In this document: piece after piece, positions 56,861-64,000 of the stretch
Layout: every line of letters begins with the position of its first letter
Position numbering within the stretch: the stretch's first letter is position 1
Assembly (NCBI GenBank): GCA_021531775.1
Contig: JAFBIU010000003.1
Location: forward strand, 62,001 to 126,000
DNA length: 64,000 bases
Source of the DNA: Parabacteroides distasonis
GTDB taxonomy: Bacteria; Bacteroidota; Bacteroidia; Bacteroidales; Tannerellaceae
Direction: 5' to 3'
Position numbers and translations under genes: made by a program
Notes under the pieces: model-generated
What the model was told of the DNA's origin: nothing
Databases searched by the model: none
The model's input: only the letters and a program-made list of their open reading frames with translations

Positions 56861-59800
56861 TTACTTGACAATCACCTTCTGCAAGATCGCTTCACGACCC
56901 TGATACAGAATGACCATATATACGCCCGAGTTCGGAACGGAAATCTCTTTCCGACCCGTCACGGAGGTCTGGTCAAACAGGATCTGGCCCGTCATGGCTA
57001 TCACCCGTACCGAAACCGGTACAGCTGTCGTCACCTGTATCTGATGATAAGAGGTCGTGATCATCGCATACGCCAATACCTCCTCCAGCGAGGTCGGTGT
57101 CGCACTCAACTCGATACTCTTCTCTACCAACACGGATTCACCCTTATAGGCAACCGTCGTAATGTAGTAAGACTTACCCTCTTCCAATTCGGTCAGATTA
57201 AAACTGATGGCCGAAGATTTCAGCTGGCCGTTCGAGTCAAATTCATAGACCTTCAACGGTTCGACATCCCCTTTCTTCGCATACAGGAACAGCTTGTAAG
57301 AGGTAGCTCCATCCACCTTGTTCCATGTAATCACCGCCGTTGTCGGTGTACGTTCCGCAACAACAGGAACAGAGGCTTCCGGCTGTTCGGGTGTATCCGG
57401 AACGTCAGGTAACTCCGGAGTATCCGGTATGTCAGGATAATCAGGGACATCTGGAGTGTCGGGAACGTCCGGGGTGTCGGGATCAGTCGGAGTGTCAGGA
57501 GTATCCGGTTCCTTTTCCGTTTCTGTCGTACTACTTCCTTTCGAAAGGACATTGACTGAAATCGACTCTTCAGTAGATAAGTAATTCGGATCTAACGGAG
57601 TGAAAACAACCGTATAAGACTTTGTTCCCGACTCTGTAGGATCAAGCTGATCCTCTTTCCATGCAAACGAACCTTCCAAATAACCTGCACTTCCACCTAC
57701 CAATTTGGAATCTGACAAGGATTCTCCTAACAGAATATCCGTAGGCTCAGGCCATACAATCTGGATATCTGTCGGTATCGTTGTTTGTGCTACCGTAAAT
57801 GATAAAACGTCACTTTTCAATTCCTTAAACAGATCATCTTCTTCCCGATAGACCTGTACATAATAAGTATTGCCTGCCTGCTTTACATCCAACGGATCTA
57901 TCGGTTGACTTCCTGTTGCATCTGCAAAGAAGCGAACTTGGTAATCCATAGGTGCTGTCATTCCCTCAGGTACAGTTACAGTAATAGTAGGCAATGAGCC
58001 AGATGGTACTTCTTCAGACGAAAGACTTGCAGTCAATTCTGCTTTACCAGCGAAAACAGGCGTATAGCTCAACTCGCTATCCATGGGGACAGTTAATGGA
58101 TTATCCGGAATAATCTCATCCGAATCACCCTGTTTCCATCCAGTGAATTTGTATCCCGGCTTGGCTATGGCCTCCAATGTCAACTCGGTCTCTTCCGGAA
58201 TGTGGGTTAAATCCTCAACCACCATATTTCCATTCGTCACCAAGACATACCCTTGTTTTTCTTGTTCCGACTTCAACAGAGAAGCACCACCGATTGTCAG
58301 CTGATACTTGGTATCACTATTCGAATAGTAGTAAACAACCGGTTCATAATTGGCTGCATCCGTTTCACTGGGGGAATAGGTAAACTTGTACAAATAGTTC
58401 TTTCCTTCTACTTTTTCAATAGTGGGTGTACCAGCATAGGCCGGAGAAGTACTACCCAATTTATCCGTTTCTGTTTCTGTTACTGACTCCGGTGCCTTTT
58501 TCACCCGCATCTTTGCTTTCTTCACCTTCAATGCATTCGGGAGTGATAAACTGAACGCTTCATAATTCTGATCCGCAGGACGGGTAATCAGCACATCATA
58601 GTCACCTGCATTCAGCGGGGCTTGTTCTCCTGCCGCCAAACTCGGATAGGCCACATCGAAATTCCAACAAGCATAGATGTTTGAGAGGTAAAGATAGAAC
58701 CGTTGATACTGGTTATTGAAAACATAGCTCTGTACATCCTGTTTGATAAACTCCCGATTAAGCGGCTGCCGATCCAGGAACTGGGCATATATGCGAGTCG
58801 AGCCCGTAATGGTATATTCCTGATCGCTCTCTATGGACTTGCCATTGACCACCAAACGATACAGTTCTCCCTCACTGGCGCTGACCGTCACTTTGTCTCC
58901 ATAAGCGTATGAAGTCTTAGAGGGGGATACCGTCAACTTTCCCGGACCTTTCGTATCCACTTTTAATGCGTAGGTACTTTTCTTGAACTTCGCTGTTACG
59001 GTCGCCTTGTCCGTAAGGGTGTACATACCATTGGACAATGTCGCTCCACTCACATTCAATACATCCAGTTCGTAACCCGGTTCCGGCACACAGATCACCG
59101 AGAACTTATCCCCCTTACTCATGGCCGAAGCCGGAAGAATGGTCGAACCATCCTCCTTGAACAAACGGACTGTACCCAATCCATCACCCGATACGGCTGC
59201 CTGAACAGTCAGGGGAGGTGTATCCCTCCATGATGTAGAAATGGTGATTTCAACATCTCCAACCACTACATATTTGGTACGTTCTACACCTCCAATCTTC
59301 AGAGAATCTAATACGGTTTGCTCATCAGGAGGGGTAAATTGTGCTAAAAGGGTAGATCCTTTGGGACAATAGTTATCACCGTTCTTCAAGGCAACTCCAT
59401 CACAGGTCACCTGCACTCTATAGTCAGTCACCGTCACCTTGTATTTCGGCCGTTCAAAGATCGGGCTGATCGTCATATTGGAAGTCACGCTGATTTCCTC
59501 TTCCGCTTTGGTGCCATTGAAACCTACCCAATTCACAAACTCATAGTTCGGATCGGGAACAGCTGTCACCTTCAATGTCTGTCCTGAGACATACGTCTGG
59601 TCTGCATGTTCGCCCTCTATCTGCAAAGAACCTCCCGCTTGCGGCAGGAAATAGACGTGATAAACGGGATTGACTTTCACTTGCACCGGTACCTCTACCT
59701 GTGCATAGCGACTTTCATCGGTCGGGGTGAACAGAGCCACGTATTGGGCTGTTGCAGAAACGACTTGTTCCGGATTCAACCACGCAAACGTGCCCGGTAC

Positions 59801-60616
59801 AGGACTGACTTTAAATGTAGCCGATCCTTCACTCAAGATGGATTGTGCCAAACGTTGGCCTTCATTCAATGTCGAGGCAGTCAATCCAGTAACTTTAGGC
59901 TGATCCTTGGAAATCAACACCATACGGAAGGTGGTATCTACCTCATAATAGGAACCATCAGCCTCACGAGTCACCTTTACAGTGTAAGCCCCCTCTGTCT
60001 TGCGAGAAGGTTCATTGTATGTAATAGTCAAACCCGGATTGAGATCTGCAGGAATCGTTGTCACCTTAATTTCCGCATCCTTCTCAGATGAAACGGTCTG
60101 CAACAGGCCACTTGCGGACACTTGAATGCGTTGTTTCTTAACTGACAGAGCCCCGATTTCGGTGGTGACGGACAAATTCTCAGCCTTTTGATTGGTCAGT
60201 ACCAGGGTGGTCATTTCCACTTGCCCATCGGTATAGGATGATTCGACCAACACGGGTATCGATAACAGTTCCCCTGTATGACCGTTCAAATTGGCATTAC
60301 TGGTGGAATAGACTATACATCGATAGGTATGCTCATTCAATGAAGTCCAATCCAAAACATGTCCACTGGAACGCGTGGCACTCAAGATGGGAGTACCGGC
60401 CAGTCTCAAACCGGCTGGAAGCGTCAGGTCAAACTGGAACGCATTCACGTCATCACTGTTCTCAAGATGAAGAGATAATGCGATTTGCATATTCTGAGTC
60501 AATTCTTTGGCAGCCATCTTCCATGTATTCCCTGCCAAGGCTGTGTGCCCGCTGACCCAGGAAAGGAGCAGCAGTGCACACAGGCATATCATTTGTTTTA
60601 TACTGTTTCGTTTCAT
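56861..60616 (-). CDS. Large secreted repeat protein with cohesin-like domain and type IX sorting tail
   Basis: 1251 residues. Signal peptide (MICLCALLLLSWVSGHTALA), then a cohesin-like domain at about 30-155 (LENSDDVNAFQFDLTLPAGLRL), Ig/MBG-like modules, an InlB B-like repeat near 335-395 (GGSLQIEGEHADQTYVSGQ, YEFVNWVGFNG), more repeat modules, a Pro-Asp-Thr-rich linker at about 1030-1080, a fibronectin-III-like domain and a C-terminal type IX secretion sorting domain ending GVYMVILYQGREAILQKVIVK in parts. So it is likely exported by T9SS and attached to the surface. It starts 3 bp past the LRR/dockerin gene. Binding partner unknown. Confidence 0.82.
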   Translation of the reverse strand: MKRNSIKQMICLCALLLLSWVSGHTALAGNTWKMAAKELTQNMQIALSLHLENSDDVNAFQFDLTLPAGLRLAGTPILSATRSSGHVLDWTSLNEHTYRCIVYSTSNANLNGHTGELLSIPVLVESSYTDGQVEMTTLVLTNQKAENLSVTTEIGALSVKKQRIQVSASGLLQTVSSEKDAEIKVTTIPADLNPGLTITYNEPSRKTEGAYTVKVTREADGSYYEVDTTFRMVLISKDQPKVTGLTASTLNEGQRLAQSILSEGSATFKVSPVPGTFAWLNPEQVVSATAQYVALFTPTDESRYAQVEVPVQVKVNPVYHVYFLPQAGGSLQIEGEHADQTYVSGQTLKVTAVPDPNYEFVNWVGFNGTKAEEEISVTSNMTISPIFERPKYKVTVTDYRVQVTCDGVALKNGDNYCPKGSTLLAQFTPPDEQTVLDSLKIGGVERTKYVVVGDVEITISTSWRDTPPLTVQAAVSGDGLGTVRLFKEDGSTILPASAMSKGDKFSVICVPEPGYELDVLNVSGATLSNGMYTLTDKATVTAKFKKSTYALKVDTKGPGKLTVSPSKTSYAYGDKVTVSASEGELYRLVVNGKSIESDQEYTITGSTRIYAQFLDRQPLNREFIKQDVQSYVFNNQYQRFYLYLSNIYACWNFDVAYPSLAAGEQAPLNAGDYDVLITRPADQNYEAFSLSLPNALKVKKAKMRVKKAPESVTETETDKLGSTSPAYAGTPTIEKVEGKNYLYKFTYSPSETDAANYEPVVYYYSNSDTKYQLTIGGASLLKSEQEKQGYVLVTNGNMVVEDLTHIPEETELTLEAIAKPGYKFTGWKQGDSDEIIPDNPLTVPMDSELSYTPVFAGKAELTASLSSEEVPSGSLPTITVTVPEGMTAPMDYQVRFFADATGSQPIDPLDVKQAGNTYYVQVYREEDDLFKELKSDVLSFTVAQTTIPTDIQIVWPEPTDILLGESLSDSKLVGGSAGYLEGSFAWKEDQLDPTESGTKSYTVVFTPLDPNYLSTEESISVNVLSKGSSTTETEKEPDTPDTPTDPDTPDVPDTPDVPDYPDIPDTPELPDVPDTPEQPEASVPVVAERTPTTAVITWNKVDGATSYKLFLYAKKGDVEPLKVYEFDSNGQLKSSAISFNLTELEEGKSYYITTVAYKGESVLVEKSIELSATPTSLEEVLAYAMITTSYHQIQVTTAVPVSVRVIAMTGQILFDQTSVTGRKEISVPNSGVYMVILYQGREAILQKVIVK

Positions 60617-60619
60617 AAC

Positions 60620-63600
60620 TTACTTGATGATCATATTGTTAGACAATGTACGGATAGGCTTTCCTCCACAACTGATCTCCAACTGATAATAATAGAGACC
60701 TTGCGGAAGATCCAATGAGACAGGATACTGGTGTTCACCTTGCGTAGCGGGCAGGCCGGACAAGACGCGTACCAACATACCATTGGCCGAATAGATGCGG
60801 ATCACGACGGCATCTGCCGACTCGTTTACACCATAACGGAAGGTGGTCTGTCCACGGAACGGATTCGGACTGTTCGTCACCTCATCTGCAAAGACATCCG
60901 ACCAGACATCCTCTGTGGCTGTCACCACACCATTCAGATCCACCTCCAACGAACGGGCCTGTTCATCGGCTATTACCGCCTCTACCAAGGTGGCTCCCTT
61001 CGGCAATTGGGCTATCAACGTGCGGCCTGCCGGAATGGTGCTGCCATCCATACTGTAGGCTACCATCCGCAAACTGTCGCCCGCATGGCCTGCATGGGCA
61101 AAACGGCCAGCCTCGCCCAATAACGGAATCTCCTGATCTGCCCCGGTAATGGTAAACTGCAATCCGGCCAATGCTACCGGTGTCTGAATATACAATTTGC
61201 CATCCTCTTCGGAAGTCAGATGAACCACCGGACTGAAGGAAGATCTCAAGTTACTGTAATCCCTTCCGCGGATGATATTCAGAATACCCAAAATATCAGC
61301 CACATCAATTGCTTTGTTTGCATCGATATCAGCTTGATAATGACCGAATACACTCAACTGGTTTCTCCAGTCGTTCAAAACGTAAGGAATCGTAGCCGAA
61401 ATATCCTGCACATTGACAGTTCCGTCTATATTTGCATCTCCCTGTTCGGTATAGAGCGACAAATCCAAGAAGGGGGTCCAACCAGGGAAGCTATCATGCG
61501 AACATGTTGCTCTAACTTTTTTCTGTTTCAGCAGGGTCTCTGAAAGATCATACTTGCCCGGTTCCGTCTCCATTGGACTGATATCCTGATAGGATCCATT
61601 GGTATTCATAGCCTGCCACTGTATCTTCCCACCTACGTTTATTTCGGAAGATAGATCGATGATATGTGAATCCTTTTCTTCAAGATAGTTAGTCGAATCA
61701 TATATTTTGTCCGACACGATCCAGTAACAGTTCCACGATCCCCATACCTCTTCCAACTTGCGATGGGCTTTGATATCTGAGAATTTTAGATGCGATAGTG
61801 TATAGTTCCAAATCAACCACAAGTTAGTCAATGCCGGTAGTTTTGACAAATCCAATTGAGTTTGTCCCTCAGAAGTGCACAAACGTTGTAATGATGGGAA
61901 CTCTTGATCAATCGGCAATACTAATTTTGATTGGGAAAAATCGATAATCTCCAGCTTGGAATTTGCCGGGTACACGCATTCCGTGAAGTCAGTATAGTTC
62001 ACATAAAGTCGAGTCAATTCTAAAGCAGCAGAGACATTCAGATATCCAGTCATTCGATCGTTAAAATTCTGAATATATAATCTATCCAATCGATGATTGT
62101 CATTCCAATAAACATAGAAAGATCCATCTTCACCGCGATAGTTATCGAACATCCATTGACCATTCTCCCACCAGTCTTTCAAGCCTTGAGAGGAGGAATT
62201 ATTGACGATGGTTTGTAGCATCTCCAATTCCTCTAAATTGTAAGTTGTTTCACCATTAGAGATTTTAAACTGTTCCGTTTCCAAAATCCAACCATTATAC
62301 CAATCGACACCTGCACCATCTGAGAAAGCCTCATTCCAAATCCGACAACGGTATTCACCTGATTCATTTCTCGAAGCATCGGGATTGATCGTGAAGACAC
62401 CAGGATGATCCTCAACAGCAACGAATAAGGCTGTTTCCTCTGTATTATTATCACAATCAATCCAAACAAACTGACTCTGCTTTCCTTCAATAACTGCCTC
62501 CGAAGAGAAATCAATTGTATCACCTTCGGTCAAACACGGATATCGCTCACCCAACACCTTTTCAGTGCCAGGTACTGGAATGAGAGATAATCCTTCATAA
62601 CTCATACCTGAATGATATTCTCCATTTTCATCCCTATATGCTTTGTTCCGATAATTCTTAATACCCGAATAGGGCAAAGCTGGACGACCTAAATACCATC
62701 CCATATTTAAAGAGCTGAGCTGTGGAAAATGAGCCAAATCAACTTCTTTTGTACTTTGTGCAACAACTAAGCTTGATAGCATGGGAGCCGACTCAGGAAA
62801 CTCGTATTGGCTTTCCTGATAATTTATATAAGTAATAGTCGAGTAATCCAATACATTTAAAGCTTCTTTATACAAAGAGTCGGTATGCTCAAGAATCAAA
62901 CTACTTAACGACAATTGCTTCACACCCGTCAACGGGGCAAGTTTGGGACAATTCGCTAAATAGAGAGATTTCAATGCGGTCATATCGGACAGATCTAACG
63001 TCTGCTCCAAATTCTGGTTGGTGGATATGCGCAAATTATTCATACTGGACAAGTTGTCTAAATTCAATGTCTTAAGCTTGGAATTATCCCAAACTTGCAG
63101 ATACTCCAACTTTTTATTAGCCGATAGATTTACAGATTCTATTACTTGTAAATGGTTCAACTCAAGCCTTTCCAAATCCTTACAAGGAGAAAGATCTATC
63201 TGGGTCATTGTATTGGCATATTCAAAATAAATTTCTTTTAACTTTGTATTGTTGGAGAAATCCATCTCATCAATATAGTAATTTGAGGAGGTGTTGAAAT
63301 AGACCAATTCCGTAAAAGCGGAAAGATCCATCTTCGTCGGAGCAATCTCAGCATTGTAACACCCATTGAGATTCAACCGTAAGTGAGACAAGCGGGCATT
63401 ATTATTCTCATCAACGACCCATTGAACACCCATCGGACTATTATCGGGATATAAGTTACTTTCTTTCCAAACCTCATTGTTAATGAAATCCTGGATCTCC
63501 TGGTTCTGCGGATTATCTGTAGCCAATTTCTTCAAACCAGCCACATCACGCTCATCAAAAATCATCTCGCCCTGAACAAGATAAATTTTAGGTGTCTCTA

Positions 63601-64000
63601 TAGACCAATTCGGGAAAGAGTCATTTCGGATTGTACAAGAAAAATGGTCTCCCACTTGACCTGACAGTTTAAAAGCACCCTCTTCTACAGGTGTCAATTC
63701 AACATTGTTCCAATTCTTCCTCCAAGTATAGGTAGTGGTACTACCTGGGAGCTGCTCTCCAAGGTAGGAAGCTAAATCTACAACCGTGTTCACAGGTATC
63801 TCAACATCTCCATTCTCTCTTGGAGAACCGATTTCGCGAATTTTACTTGTAGCACTGATATATGATTTGTTAAATCCTTCGGGGAGAATAACTTCGTTAT
63901 AGGTTAAACTTACACCATTATACATGTATAACTGATCAAGTTTACTCATGTGCGAAAGATCAAGTGGAGCTTTGATTGTTTTATTAGAACTCAAATCCAA
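60620..64000 (-). CDS. Leucine-rich-repeat surface protein with dockerin-like pair and type IX sorting tail (N-terminus beyond window)
   Basis: At least 1126 residues; the frame is open at the window end, so the start is not seen. About 800 residues contain irregular leucine-rich repeats (LTRLYVNYTDF, LPALTNLWLIWN) mixed with Ig-like modules. Then comes a dockerin-like pair of calcium loops, DANIDGTVNVQDISATI and DIDANKAIDVADILGILNII, coded at about 61250-61450. A further sandwich domain precedes the T9SS type A tail (NSPNPFRGQTTFRYGV, ending GLYYYQLEISCGGKPI and NMIIK). The downstream gene, 3 bp away, begins with a cohesin-like domain. Probably a surface adhesin or scaffold. Confidence 0.82.
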   Translation of the reverse strand: MDLSSNKTIKAPLDLSHMSKLDQLYMYNGVSLTYNEVILPEGFNKSYISATSKIREIGSPRENGDVEIPVNTVVDLASYLGEQLPGSTTTYTWRKNWNNVELTPVEEGAFKLSGQVGDHFSCTIRNDSFPNWSIETPKIYLVQGEMIFDERDVAGLKKLATDNPQNQEIQDFINNEVWKESNLYPDNSPMGVQWVVDENNNARLSHLRLNLNGCYNAEIAPTKMDLSAFTELVYFNTSSNYYIDEMDFSNNTKLKEIYFEYANTMTQIDLSPCKDLERLELNHLQVIESVNLSANKKLEYLQVWDNSKLKTLNLDNLSSMNNLRISTNQNLEQTLDLSDMTALKSLYLANCPKLAPLTGVKQLSLSSLILEHTDSLYKEALNVLDYSTITYINYQESQYEFPESAPMLSSLVVAQSTKEVDLAHFPQLSSLNMGWYLGRPALPYSGIKNYRNKAYRDENGEYHSGMSYEGLSLIPVPGTEKVLGERYPCLTEGDTIDFSSEAVIEGKQSQFVWIDCDNNTEETALFVAVEDHPGVFTINPDASRNESGEYRCRIWNEAFSDGAGVDWYNGWILETEQFKISNGETTYNLEELEMLQTIVNNSSSQGLKDWWENGQWMFDNYRGEDGSFYVYWNDNHRLDRLYIQNFNDRMTGYLNVSAALELTRLYVNYTDFTECVYPANSKLEIIDFSQSKLVLPIDQEFPSLQRLCTSEGQTQLDLSKLPALTNLWLIWNYTLSHLKFSDIKAHRKLEEVWGSWNCYWIVSDKIYDSTNYLEEKDSHIIDLSSEINVGGKIQWQAMNTNGSYQDISPMETEPGKYDLSETLLKQKKVRATCSHDSFPGWTPFLDLSLYTEQGDANIDGTVNVQDISATIPYVLNDWRNQLSVFGHYQADIDANKAIDVADILGILNIIRGRDYSNLRSSFSPVVHLTSEEDGKLYIQTPVALAGLQFTITGADQEIPLLGEAGRFAHAGHAGDSLRMVAYSMDGSTIPAGRTLIAQLPKGATLVEAVIADEQARSLEVDLNGVVTATEDVWSDVFADEVTNSPNPFRGQTTFRYGVNESADAVVIRIYSANGMLVRVLSGLPATQGEHQYPVSLDLPQGLYYYQLEISCGGKPIRTLSNNMIIK

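Overview
The window comes from a Bacteroidales chromosome, most likely Parabacteroides or a close relative in Tannerellaceae. The evidence is: many promoters with a TAnnTTTG -7 box and, where visible, a TTG about 20 bp upstream; a tmRNA whose tag reads GENNYALAA; a UpxY-led capsule operon starting from WcfR/WcfS-type enzymes; Tat-exported Gfo/Idh/MocA proteins; surface proteins with type IX secretion sorting tails; and Bacteroidetes-only families (DUF5686, DUF4301, DUF4833, PCMD, LruC). The genus is an inference from gene content, not from a marker gene.

Layout. 1-7.9 kb: a DUF5686 outer-membrane protein cut by the window edge, a YihY/BrkB membrane protein, the RNase P RNA gene, a DUF4833 protein and an exported GH2 beta-galactosidase. 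8-15.2 kb: an ABC-F ATPase, a GH109-type Tat-exported glycosidase, a three-gene TRAP transporter and an M23 peptidase. 15.2-16.1 kb is an RNA-rich gap: 23-bp tandem repeats, a long perfect inverted repeat, tmRNA (ssrA) and, directly upstream of it, initiator tRNA-fMet. 16.1-33.2 kb: one long minus-strand capsule operon read UpxY, Wza, Wzc, GT11, Wzx, Wzy-like, GT4, two GT2, IspD/TarI-like cytidylyltransferase, SDR, WcfS-like, WcfR-like, and then an OmpA-domain outer-membrane protein and an LruC lipoprotein. A 443-bp leader with a 12-nt poly-G/C tract precedes it. 33.6-40.2 kb: a teichoic-acid-like set (CDP-glycerol phosphotransferase, TagD-type cytidylyltransferase, two LicD proteins, a deacetylase-like protein), a nucleotide-sugar dehydrogenase and a DUF4422 transferase.

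40.4-50 kb is mostly housekeeping: a LuxR-type regulator, cysteine synthase, a RelA/SpoT homologue with a ruined hydrolase site, DUF4301, a PCMD lipoprotein with a small beta-barrel protein, and an ADP-forming acyl-CoA synthetase. 50.2-55.4 kb is the most unusual stretch: a tetraheme NapC/NrfH cytochrome fused to an FGE-fold domain, then a Tat-lipoprotein Gfo/Idh/MocA oxidoreductase, a Tat-lipoprotein TIM-barrel isomerase, a RIC/hemerythrin-fold protein that has lost most iron ligands, and a LuxR-type regulator, all on one strand with very short gaps or overlaps. 55.4-64 kb: a UmuC-like polymerase and two large secreted proteins, one with a cohesin-like N-terminus and the next with leucine-rich repeats and a dockerin-like repeat pair, the latter cut by the window end.

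The best candidates for something undescribed are the cytochrome-FGE / exported sugar oxidoreductase / isomerase operon (50.2-54.1 kb), read here as a quinone-linked periplasmic sugar-redox system, and the polyol-phosphate decoration set attached to the capsule locus.
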